Source: Dactylorhiza incarnata
Lineage: Eukaryota > Streptophyta > Magnoliopsida > Asparagales > Orchidaceae
Length of the DNA stretch: 64,000 nucleotides
Assembly (NCBI GenBank): GCA_033032865.1
Contig: JAWHQI010000267.1
Location: 2,584,001 to 2,648,000, forward strand
Direction of reading: 5' to 3'
A program made the translations under genes and the position numbers. Shown here piece by piece: positions 20,783 to 30,635 of this stretch. Each line of letters opens with the position of its first letter. Position 1 is the stretch's first letter. Under the pieces are notes generated by a model. The model had not been told where the DNA came from. It worked only from the letters and a program-made list of their open reading frames with translations, and searched no databases.

Positions 20783-23700
20783 GGGTGCAATGTTGAGATT
20801 AATGAAGCAACTAGGACCTAAACACATATTTAGACAACAAAACTTCATCCCTAAGTAGGGAATAGTGTTATAGGGCTAGGAGGATCATCATGAGACTTGT
20901 TAGAAGCACATAGGTACTTTTTCCCTAATAATTGAAATTGCCACCTTTTCTTTAATAAAATAAAATGCAAGGTCTTATGACCTTGTATGACTTTGATATA
21001 CTATCAGGGGCTGTACTAGGGTGAAATAAGGCAATGGTAATTTTGTTATGAGATATGGAAGCTTTATTCCTTGTATAGAAAGTTTTAAGTGATTGCTAGC
21101 TTAAGGGAATTTAACCTATTTAAAATATCAAATCATGGGGAAATGTTATGATACTTGGGAATCTGTAGTTTTAGGTCAATATATGCCCATGATAAATGTT
21201 TGGAAGCCTGTTGAATTCTATTTCTTGTACTTCATGTAGAAAGTAAAATTTACATCACTTGAGAATTTAATCCATTTAAAATATCAAACCATGGGGCAAT
21301 GTTATGATACTTTGGAATCTGTAGTAATAGGTCAATATATGCCCATGATAAATGTTTGAAAGCCTGTTGAATTCTATTTCTTGTACTTAATGTAGAAAGT
21401 GAAATTTACGTCACTTGAGAATTTAATCCATTTAAAATATCCAACCATGGGGCAATGTTATGATACTTGGGAATCTGTCATTTTATGTCAATGTATGCCC
21501 ATGGTAAATGTTTGGAAGTCTGTTGAATTTTAATTCTGGTACTTCATGTAGAAAGTGAAATTTACATCACTTGAGAATTTAATCTATTAAAAATATCAAA
21601 TCATGTGTCAATATTATGATACTTGGGAATCTGTCATTTTATGTTAATATGTGTCCATGACAACAGTTTGGAAGCTTGTAGATTTATATTTCTTGTACCT
21701 CATGTAGAAATTGATAATCGCCGCCTTTGGATGTTTAACCATTTTAAAATATCAAATCACATGTTAATGACTCAATAATTTGGAAGGGGACTATAGGTCC
21801 CCATATGGAAACTTTGTAATTTTTGTAGAATTTTCAGAACCGAATTACTATTTTTCCTAATTATAGTGGCATTTTGGTAATTATACAATTATGATGATTC
21901 AGTAGGCCAAATGACACCCTAGGGACATGATACTCAGTGAACCACCATGATATGGAATATTATCTTACTGATAATTCTCATGAAGCATGTAAAATAATTT
22001 TGAGGGTAGTTCATGTGTAATGTGACTTAAGGCCTTAACTACTTAAAATTATATTAAATACCAATTTAATATGGAAAATTATGGAAATTGGAATATACCT
22101 TACTAAGGTCAGTGGGAGCCTAGTATAATTACTGTAGACCTTGGTGATGAGTTTTTAGAAGGGTTCACTTATGGGGTTGATGGTTAGTTCAAATTAGTGG
22201 TCTGCGTTTAGTAAAAACAGAATTTTGAGTTTTAGACAATTCAGACCACTAAGTAGTGTTTAGAAGTGGTATACAATCAGTAATTGAGTTATAACACACA
22301 AGGATTCAGGGCAGGTCAATCCTAGGGTTGGTTGTGCGGATGTGCTAGAGTCAACGTAGGAGGAATGGAGATACGTCCAACCCATTTGGGTGGGACGGGA
22401 GATGAGCTAAGTCATTTTAACTATAGGAAACGAGGAAGGGTGAACCGATTGTTAACCACCAACTGAAGTAAATGTCTTGAGGAGGATGGTGGGGTTGAGC
22501 CCATTGCGTCCCCTAGTACCGCCGGGAACCCTTCACCGGGTGGACCGCGGGAAGTCCAGGACTTACCTTAAATCACCAAAGAAGTAACCTAAGAAATAAG
22601 TAAGGAAACACGACCAATAATACTAAGTGTCTTGAGAAAGGGAACTTTGGGGTGTCATCCCACTATAGTTCCTAGTACCGTAGCGAGCCCCTTACAGGGG
22701 AACCCTCGGGAAGTCCAAGATTAACCCTAAACTGCAATAACATTTAAAGTAGGCAAGAGTAGCCATAGTAGGGTAAGATTGGAATTATGTATCTCCTCCC
22801 AGTTGCGGGAGCGGCAAGATTGTGGTGCTCGGTTAGACGAGCGGGAACCTCGAGGGGATGATTATCCCGGTAACTTTCTCAGAAATGTGGCAGGTCTTCG
22901 GTACTAGGCAGGTCGTCACTCCGACCGCTGTACGTTGACTTAGCGGGTGTGTAGAGGTCTAAGGGGCCAGCTTGGCTGCGTGTCGGGACGACAGTTTCCC
23001 CGAAGACACCTCTCACTTGGCTCACAGTCTGGTGGACTCCAGCAAAGAGTACGCAGAGCTCCGCGGTTGTTTAGCGTCGAGGCGTACGTGCGGTCTAGGC
23101 CTGGTAGAGTGTATACCCGCCTAGGAGTGGACAGCCCGGTCCGCTACCACCGTGTGTCACAGCGGTTGGTACCCGAGAGGTTGGCTTCCTCTCAAATAGA
23201 GGGAACTACAAAGGTCTGTGTGCACAGAGTCGTGTGAGTGAGTTCATTGCATAATCGTTCATAGCATAAGCATAGCATACGCACTTGCAGATCCTCATCA
23301 TATAGATTAGTATGGGCTCTTTTATATGATGAGTTATAATTCCTGGAAATCCTAACTTATAAGTTTGTATGGGCATTCATATAAGTTAGGGTACGAGATT
23401 GGTTACTTGTCGCTACTGTTCTTACTGCTTTGCTTTACTTGCTCTACTTACTGTTTATTTACTACTGCACACCTTTCTTATACTCCTGCTTATACATGAT
23501 TAGATTAGCCCCTTTTCACTTGTGTATATATATATATACTAGTTTACTTTCCCTGTCACCTGCTTGTTCCTTGCTCGTCCCCCGCTTCTTCCTCCCGCGC
23601 GGTACCTAGGAGTCGCAGGAGGAGGAGGGGACCTAGCGAGCTCGGTCATTTTTGACTGATGGTTTGCATTGGGGCCGAAAAACAATCTAGGATTCCGAGG

Positions 23701-24168
23701 AGACGGAGCTGTCGCACGCACCGCAGGAGACGAGGACAGGACCTGAGGAGCCAGGGACGCAACGGGTAGCGGCTACGAGACATCAGGTGGATTACATTTT
23801 GAGTGTTAGTGATGTGTGATGATGGGATAGCTTCCGCATGTAGAGAGGATGTGAGATGTGAGAGATTTGTTTCATGATGTACCGGGCTTAAGCCCTTTCA
23901 TTTATGTACTCTCTATTTTCATGCTCAGACTTATATATGTATCGCTTTGATTAGCTTTTGATATATTTTGGGAATGTGATTTGTGGGCTCCTTTTGTTTA
24001 GTTTGTACTCTCTCTTGTACTCACTTTTACTATTGCTCGCACTATGATCGTAGCCGGCAGGGTCGACGTTGCGTGGTGTAGCCCAACCCGTGTGTTGGAA
24101 GTCACCGCAATGTGTCTGTTCTGGGCATAAGGTCTGCTTGGCCCTGGGAGCGGGGAAGGGATCTTACA
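20783..24168 (+). repeat. R1 LTR, second part, to its 3' end
   Basis: Aligns with the second half of the other R units. At about 21060-21780 a 155-bp unit (marked by CTTGTACTTCATGTAGAAA) recurs four to five times. About 22470-22740 carries two related segments with GGGAAGTCCA. From 22850 to 23230 it is GC-richer and matches the conserved block also at 47530-47890, 52150-52500 and 61850-62200. The twin hairpins lie at 23294-23390. The last 620 bp (23547-24168) are missing from R2 and R3 but present in the inverted unit at 60932. The 96-residue frame at 22947-23237 is not conserved in the sister copies and is not called. Confidence 0.8.
23294..23390 (+). other. Twin hairpins with GTATGGGC loops (R1 copy)
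   Basis: Two consecutive stem-loops: CTCATCATATA/TATATGATGAG and CCTAACTTATA/TATAAGTTAGG. Both loops contain GTATGGGC. Equivalent pairs are at 47961-48051, 52570-52660 and 61694-61785. Confidence 0.75.
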
Positions 24169-25364
24169 TTAGCCACCGAGAAGAGGTTCTTCTTCATGCC
24201 AGGCACGTGATACACACTCTTCAGTGTCACTGACTTCTCTTCACTCCCAAGGGACACCTTCCCTTCTCGCTCCACAGGATGTATCGTATCATCCGCAGAG
24301 ATGATAGCATCCGTTCCTTCATACACTTCCAAGGAGTCGAACTTGGACATATCTCCGGTGAGATGATGCCCGCAACCGGAATACATTATCCAGTCGTTCT
24401 CGAGGTTGATGGAGGCTAAGACATCGACTGACGTTGCCGTCATCTGTACAAGGAAACAATTGTCCCCCCTCTCACCGCCCTGGTGACCTCCACCTCTTCC
24501 TCCACCTCTCTGGGGATCTCCCTCCTTGTTAGCAGCATGACCGGCCTTCAGATTGGACCGGCAGTCTTTTGCCATGTGCCCGTACTTCTTACAGGAAAAA
24601 CAAATGGATCTCCCCTTCTCATCGCGCGCAGGGAGGAACTTCCCCCCATCTCCTTGAGAGGACGTTGAAGGTCCATCTCCGGAGTTCTTCTTTCTCTTGT
24701 CCCAGAATCTCCTCTTTCTTGAGAACAAGGCCTCGCCATCTCCTCCTGAGATGGATACTCCCGCCATCTGCTTCGCCAAGCTCTCCTGTGACGATAGCAG
24801 GTTCTCTAGCTCTAGAAGGGAGGGCTGAGTAGCCCATCCTTGCACGAAAGTAACGAAAGGGACATACTCCTTCCTCAAGCCTCGGAGTATGTGCCGCTTC
24901 AACTTCGCCTCTGAGATTGGCTCTTCAGGATCCAAGGCCGAGATCTCCCCACACAGGTTCTTCACCTTCAGGAAGAAGGTGGATATCGCCATATCGCCTT
25001 GAGTCGACTTCGCCAACTCATTCTCCAGGAATTGCAGCCGCGCTACATTCTTCTTGTTGAATAACCCATCGAGGGCTATCCAGATCTCCGACGCTGACTT
25101 GCAACCAATGATGTGGTCGAACAAGTCAGGTGATATGGCTCTCATCAAGGTGAACTCCGCCTTGGCGTTGGTCTTCCTCCAAGCTCTCACAGCTTGACAA
25201 TTGTCTTCGATTAGAAAGACTTCTGCCTGCTCATCTCCTCCAACGACCTCCCATAGGTCCTCTCCAAGCAGGTAGCTCTCCAAGCAAGACTTCCACTTCT
25301 TGTAGTTGGTCTGGGTGAGCAGTTCAATTCCAAGTCCCATAGCATACCCTCCTCCACCGTCCAT
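24169..25364 (-). pseudogene. copia-A gag and protease (catalytic Asp lost)
   Basis: Start ATG at 25364 on the minus strand (MDGGGGYAMGLGIELLTQ). The N-terminal LTQTNYKKWKSCLESYL and the UBN2/Retrotran_gag_2 domain (residues ~50-200) are followed by a zinc knuckle CFSCKKYGHMAKDC near residue 265. The protease region reads DWIMYSGCGHHLTGD, where the family has DSG; the catalytic Asp is replaced by Tyr. The frame then runs VYHVPGMKKNLFSVAN and stops making sense at 24169, where LTR R1 is inserted; it resumes at 3602. Gag packages element RNA and the protease matures it. The Asp loss plus the insertion make this copy non-functional. Confidence 0.9.
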
Positions 25365-25394
25365 CTTGGTTGCTTCGTCCTTGTTCCCACTGTC

Positions 25395-25406
25395 CCTCTG
25401 ATACCT
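25395..25406 (-). other. Primer-binding site of copia-A
   Basis: Minus strand AGGTATCAGAGG, close to the TGGTATCAGAGC that plant copia elements use to pair with initiator Met-tRNA. It lies between the gag start and the LTR remnant. Confidence 0.65.
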
Positions 25407-25497
25407 TGTGAAATATTTTGTAGTCGGAAGAACACGTCAACCAACAGGAGAATAAGGACACCAAAGATGAACACAAGCTTTCAAAATAATAACTAGG
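25407..25497 (-). repeat. Truncated 5' LTR of copia-A
   Basis: About 90 bp ending TTTCACA immediately before the primer-binding site. Homology cannot be checked against the other LTR, whose edge is outside the window. It is cut at 25497 by the GC-rich hairpin segment. Confidence 0.5.
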
Positions 25498-25610
25498 TGC
25501 GTGTCGGGGGCGGGCGAATGTCGCCGACGGCGGGCAGGGTACCGGGGGCGGGCAAGGTACTGTCGCGCAGGGCACGAGGGGCCCCTCGTGCACTGTCAGT
25601 CTGTCACTCG

Positions 25611-25673
<63 letters not shown>

Positions 25674-25790
25674 GTGTGTGTGTGTGTGTGCATACGAGTG
25701 ACAGGCATGGGGCTCTGCCTCTACTGCCAAGCGCGATAGTATCCGGCCGCCCCCGGCGGGCTTCGCCCGCTGTCGCTGTCTTCGCCCGCA
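25498..25790. repeat. GC-rich hairpin segment with a TG microsatellite
   Basis: A sharply GC-rich island in AT-rich DNA. It holds GGGGGCGGGC motifs, a perfect 20-bp palindrome at 25572-25591 (GCACGAGGGG and its complement), and TGTCACTCGTA at 25602 inverted at 25693-25703. Between the inverted arms is a (TA)n(TG)n microsatellite. It ends in GGCGGGCTTCGCCCGC. No coding; Cys/Val-repeat frames here are microsatellite translations. It could be a small non-autonomous element or a microsatellite-seeded hairpin. Confidence 0.6.
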
Positions 25791-26296
25791 ACAACTTTAT
25801 TTTATAACAACTTTGCATAATTCAAATATTTATTTTATAATAATAATAACTTTATTTTATACCTTTATATATAAAAAAAGAGTGAAGGGACATGTCATGA
25901 AGCTCAGCTTTTTCGATAGTTGTGCTTGTGAAGGGACATGTCATGAAGCTCAGCTTTTTCAATAGTTGTGTTTATTATGACACATCAATTTCTTTACTTC
26001 TAGTTTGAATTTAAACAACATATATATTAAGCGGGATCTTGATAATTACAGAAATGATCATGTTTTTTTTGAATTTTTTTAAAAGTTATAGTTTTTTAAA
26101 GTAAAAAAGAAGATGCTACAACTGGCATTATGAATGTTGCATCAAAGAATTTTTTTTCTTTATAGAATAGAATATATATACACACACTAATTTACTCATT
26201 TTTCAATGGCGCTTTTTAATTTAGCTTATAGTGGTGTTTTTAACGTGCCACCAAAGCTTTGGTGGCGTTTGAACAAACGTCGCAGACGTCTATGTT
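25791..26296. repeat. AT-rich flank with a 45-bp duplication and CACTA-like remnant
   Basis: Contains a direct duplication of GAAGGGACATGTCATGAAGC.. at about 25886 and 25932. From about 26203 the sequence has GGCG and GTGTTTTTAA motifs similar to the CACTA-like DNA at 34044-34304, on the other side of the MULE. The last nine bases GTCTATGTT (26288-26296) are the MULE target duplication. No gene seen. Confidence 0.5.
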
Positions 26297-26386
26297 GGCA
26301 AAATGTTCCCTGCGCTGATCGCAGCATGGCATGCTGCGGTAATAAATAGCCTCAAAAAATGCGTGGGCCCCACTTCTTCTCTTCCC
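26297..26386 (+). repeat. MULE left terminal inverted repeat
   Basis: 90 bp matching the reverse complement of 33954-34043 with one mismatch (GCATGGCATGC versus GCATGACATGC). The repeat contains an internal palindrome around GCAGCATG..CATGCTGC. It is presumably the transposase-recognised end and promoter region of the Ulp1 gene. Confidence 0.95.
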
Positions 26387-26804
26387 TTCGCCCCTTTCGT
26401 CTCAGCGCAAAATCCCGAGAGCCTCAACCCTCGCTCTGTGCCGGGTGAAACCCTACCTCCCAGGCGTGCTTCCCCCACCCCCATCTCCGGCGCAACCCTC
26501 AAGCTCCGCCATTGATCGGAAGATCACTGGACTGTGCGCAGGCGGTCTTCCCTGTCCAGTACGCCGGAGAGAACTAGCGTTGATAGCTGGGAAAGAAAGG
26601 GTAAATCGTTTGCTGTCATGTGTTATTGTTCCAGTGATTTGGGGAAGTTTTGCGGCTGTCGTGTTGATTTTTTCTGCTACTTAACCTAGGTAATTTCATT
26701 TTCTGCTACTTAACCTAGGTAAATCGTTTTGCGGCTGTCGTGTTGCGGCTGTTCCAGTGATTAGGAAGAACCCAAGGTAAATCGCATTTCTTTGATAATT
26801 ATTT
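26387..26804 (+). other. 5' region of the MULE Ulp1 gene
   Basis: GC-richer leader with a 25-bp direct duplication (TTCTGCTACTTAACCTAGGTAA at about 26668 and 26699). Probably promoter and untranslated leader; no convincing start codon or domain. Confidence 0.4.
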
Positions 26805-27430
26805 TGTGGTTACAGTTGTATCTTTAGTTGTCGTTACAGTTGTATCCTCGCATTTCGTTGTCTTTACCTGTTCTTGTTACAGTTGTATCTTTAGTTGTCG
26901 TTACAGTTGTATGTATCCTTATTTCATACTCAACAAGCTGTAAAGCCCCTTTAATTCCCAACAGTTCATGAAAAATATTTCTTCTTTGACATTTAGAGAA
27001 CAACTTCTGCAAAATGATATTAACTTGTCTTATTTCCTTGTATGCTTTGTATGCTACTTTCCTTGTTGTTACACTTGTATGCTACTCTATATTTGTTGTT
27101 ACAGTTGTAACTGTATGTTTTGTTACAGTTGTATCTATATCTCTAATTGCAGTTGTAACTGTATGTTTTGTTACAGTTGTATCTGTCTCTCTAGTTACAG
27201 TTGTAACCGTATGTTTTGTTACATTTGTATCTGTATCTTTAATTACAGTTGTAACTGTATGTTTTGTTACAGTTGCATCTGTCTTTCTAGTTACAGTTGT
27301 AACCGTGTCTTTCTAGTTACAGTTGTAACCGTATGTTTTGTTACAGTTGTATCTGTATCTCTTGTTACAGGTCTATATGTATCTCCTGTTACAGTTGTTG
27401 ATGTTTCTTTTATTACCGTTGTCATATGTG
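26805..27430 (+). repeat. GTTACAGTTGTA array on the MULE left side
   Basis: The motif GTTACAGTTGTA(A/T)C recurs more than fifteen times, in loose units of about 60 bp from 27090 on. Frames through it read Val-Thr-Val-Val-Thr repeats and are not proteins. The array lies in the leader of the Ulp1 gene and has a counterpart of CAGTTG motifs at the other end of the element (33049-33470). Confidence 0.85.
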
Positions 27431-27451
27431 TTATTATATTTGGTTTTTCAG

Positions 27452-30010
27452 ATGCCCGGTAGCCCATACCTTAGTTGTAGGTGTGCGGTGTCCACGTTCA
27501 AGTTGAATGCAAGTTCGTTACTGGACCAAATTTCCGATGAGTCAAAGGCAGCTCTTGTAGATGCGAGAGTGCTTCCACTATTCGAAATTCCAAATCTAGC
27601 TCAGAATATACCCTTATTGTATTTGCTTGTAGGGTGTTATAATGGGGAAAAGAGAGCTTTTCTCTTAGGTAAATATTATGTGAGATTTACTGTGAATGAG
27701 GTAGCCATGATCTTGGGTCTCCCAAATAGCGGCCGAACTTTTAAGTTTGTGAGACTTCCACTTTCTGGCTTAACTCACAAGGATATTACAGAGGAAATGA
27801 GAGGTCTTGCTGGAGAGGCGTGGTCACCTACATTGGAGTCTAGGAGAGTGAAAGCTTTAGTGAGATATCTCCTGGTGGTTTTTTTTTTCCATTGAAAAGT
27901 CTAAAGGTTCCAGATTGCCTTCACAAGTTTGGTGGGGTTGAAGTGTTTCGGAAATACAATTGGCCTAAAGCCATACACACCTTCTTGCACTCGCAGTTGG
28001 CTGAGTTGAGCAGAGTTAGTGCATTACGACCAACAGGTTCACATTTGGGCTACTTGGAAGGTTGCTCGACCATATTACTGGTACATGATGTGATTATATA
28101 TTTAAATTAATTATAAAATATCTTTTTCTTATAGCTTATTGTGTAGGTGTGGTTATATGAGCACACCAAATTCCAGCTGGTTTGTAAAGACATTGCAAGG
28201 CCCAGAATCTGTCGCTGAACTCCGAAGTTGAGTTATAGCGCGAAGTATTGTTTTGCTCTACAAAGAGAGCTAAACATTGAAAAACAGGTATGTTGCATTA
28301 TTTATTTAAGGGGTTTCCCGCCTTAGAAGTAACATACTTTATATATTTTGATGTAGGTGAAAATTGAATTTGAGAATGTTTTAGAAAGTGAGAAGACACT
28401 GCTAGGAGTGGATGATGAAGACCCTGACTTTGAGATAGTGAAAAGAAAGACTAGAAATTTAAGTGGGGATTCCGACGATGAGAATATTTTCCTTGTTGTC
28501 GAAGAGGCAAGATTAGAAAAGAAAAAGTTAAGGAAAATAGAGAAGAAAATGTTGAGGAAGGCTAGGAGGGAACTTGAGAGTGAAAGCGGGAAGTGCAAGA
28601 TTGAAGGACTGGGTAGGGGGAAAATAGAGAAGAAGGTTTGATAGGTTTGGAGAGCCGCTTACGTGGTTTCATCCAAGAAGAAGTTCGGAGTCATGTTGAT
28701 TCACTGCGTCAGGAATTTACGACCAGTTTTGATACTCTGAGGAAATTATGTGAACAAGGATTTAGTCAGATGCACGCACAATACGCCCCAGAGAAACAAC
28801 CACGCCATCGATCACCATCGCCACTACCTGCATCACCCAACCTCTCAATTGTTCCGAGCACACAATTCTCACCTATGACATCACCACTGGAAATAACATT
28901 GGTGGATTCCACTATTCCAGTGAACGCATATGAATGCGAGAGTGAAACCAAGCTTAGTAGCATGATCAGGAATGTGAAGAATAGGGCGAACCGGAAGAAG
29001 AAGAATTTAGGGACCCCTACTAAGGAGTACCCTGACAAATATTCTATATCTGTACGACTACGTGAGATCATCGAATATGTTCTCTTGAACTTCAAAGAAA
29101 GGTATTAGTGCTGAATTTTTAAAATTATATCCTTCTTATTTTATTTTGTAAATTTCCATGACTTAATTCTATTTTATGTTATAGTAATTGCACCATCTTC
29201 CAGAGCGGAAATATTTTGCTAACTAGAGGTTTAGTTGATGCCCTTTTGGGTGAAGGATGGGTAGAAGATACCCATCTCAATGCCTATGCATTAGTTCTTA
29301 GTGCAAAGAGGAAGAGGTCGCCCAAAAAAATGAAAAGTTTTCTATATGTATCTCCGGATTTTGCTGTACGTAATATTTGATTAGTTCTAACTTTTGATTC
29401 ACATATTTATTTACCCATTTTCCATTTTCGAAACCTATTGCAGAACTGTAAGCGGAGTAATTTCAAAAATGCCAAAATACTTCTAAGTCACATAACAGAG
29501 GAGAACGTTAAATCCTCTGAGATTATTTTAATGTCATGTCACTTTGACTGCCATTGGGCTTTGTTAGTATGCAAACTCAAAGAGGGGCACTGAGAGTATT
29601 ATGACTCTCTGCTTACAAGCCGTCATCGAGCTACGTTATCAACTTTGGTATTCTTACTCTATCAATTATAGTACCTATAATTGTGTTATTCATTTTTCAT
29701 TGTTGCAATATTTGTGATATGTCATTTTTCATGGGTGTAGGTCCATACATTTTATGAGGATGTTAATGAAGTTTTGCCGGGCGGTTTTTTGGATTGGCCA
29801 ATACTTGATGTTCCGGACTTACCGATGCAGGAGAATGGCAACGACTGTGGAGTTTTCGTTATCAAATACATGGAGGCTGTTATATCAAATCAAAGAAGAC
29901 CATCGAATAGTTGGAGGACTTGGCAGTCAGAAATGCCCAAATTTCGGGCCGAAGTAGCCGCCGACATTTTTAAAACATGTTCATCGTTAATATCGGCTAA
30001 CATTTCTTAG
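27452..30010 (+). CDS. MULE-borne Ulp1-type cysteine protease with N-terminal plant-mobile-domain-like region, six exons, damaged
   Basis: Exons by GT..AG borders: 27452-28080, 28147-28287, 28357-29101, 29185-29365, 29444-29647, 29741-30010 (about 720 residues). The ATG follows a TTTTTCAG acceptor. The N-terminal part (VRFTVNEVAMILGLPNSG, KYNWPKAIHTFL, VWLYEHTKF) resembles the region preceding the protease in plant transposon Ulp1 proteins. Exon 3 encodes a charged coiled coil. The protease part has His in CHWALLVC, Asp in EYYDSL, and Cys with the preceding helper residue in QENGNDCGVFVIKYME, the C48 (SUMO-protease-like) triad. Lesions: a one-base shift in a T10 run near 27886, TGA stops in exons 2 and 5, and a frame change near 28636. 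Ulp1 enzymes cleave SUMO; its role in the transposon is unknown. Confidence 0.82.
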
Positions 30011-30635
30011 ACTAGATTGAAACAGTAATGTGAGCCGTTTTATTATGTTCGTCTTTTTTGGCACGTATGAAACTGGAAAAACTGCTATATGTTAATCTTT
30101 CTACATGTTAATTACATTCGTTTAATTATGTTTATTGCAAGAGTTAACCCAGGTCAGGAGGACATTACAATCAAAGCTAAACTTGTTTGCTGCTATGTGG
30201 CAAGCATGAACATTACATCATATAATAAATATTTCACTGCTTGGCGCATAGCCCATATATGACATGGTTGAGGAAATGTAATTGGTTTAATATAATGCAT
30301 TCTTTTTTAGAGGTGCAAGTGATTTATCAAATGTTTAGAGGTGCAAGTTTGTATACTTCCAGAGAGCCAGAGGATGCCCCGATTTTGCCCAGAAGAAACA
30401 AACAGATCAAATTTTTACATTATAGGAATCCAATAATAAAAAACCAAAAGTTAATATGTGCAAACTTTAGTGGAAGCATGCACCAAGGTTTGAATATCAT
30501 TCAAATAAATATGTTAAAAAGAAAACATTCATGCCATTCAAATAAATATGTGCAAACTTTAGTGGAAGCCTGCATCAAGGTTTGCATCAATAGTTACAAT
30601 CATAGCTAAATTTGTTTGCTGCTACATGGCTAACA
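30011..30635. other. Spacer between the two convergent MULE genes
   Basis: AT-rich 3' flanks of both genes. CATTCAAATAAATATG and CAAACTTTAGTGGAAGC each occur twice between 30460 and 30590, a partial direct duplication. No gene seen. Confidence 0.5.

Larger units (their letters stand above)
3603..24168 (+). mobile_element. R1: giant solo LTR (about 6.5 kb after removing nested inserts), probably chromoviral Ty3/gypsy
   Basis: It starts TGTAATATCCC and ends GGGATCTTACA, a near-perfect 11-bp inverted end pair of LTR type, flanked by TTAGC on both sides. Net sequence is 3603-3613 plus 16332-19435 plus 20783-24168, about 6501 bp; the rest is a nested gypsy element and a nested solo LTR. No gag or pol frame exists in the net sequence, so it behaves as one solo LTR. 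Related units occur at 43917, 48197, 52806 and, inverted, at 60932-64000. The TGTAACATCCC-type start and the Arg-rich mini-exon at 17869 point to Tekay/Del-like chromoviruses. That assignment is an inference from LTR style, not from pol sequence. Confidence 0.75.

Noticed and set aside
22947..23237. 96-residue frame in LTR R1
   Set aside because: The matching regions in R2, R3 and R5 do not keep the frame.
25497..25739. Cys/Val-rich small proteins on both strands
   Set aside because: Translations of a TG microsatellite.
26968..27316. Hydrophobic Val-Thr repeat protein that looks membrane-like
   Set aside because: Translation of the GTTACAGTTGTA array in the leader of the Ulp1 gene; all frames are open because the motif lacks stops.
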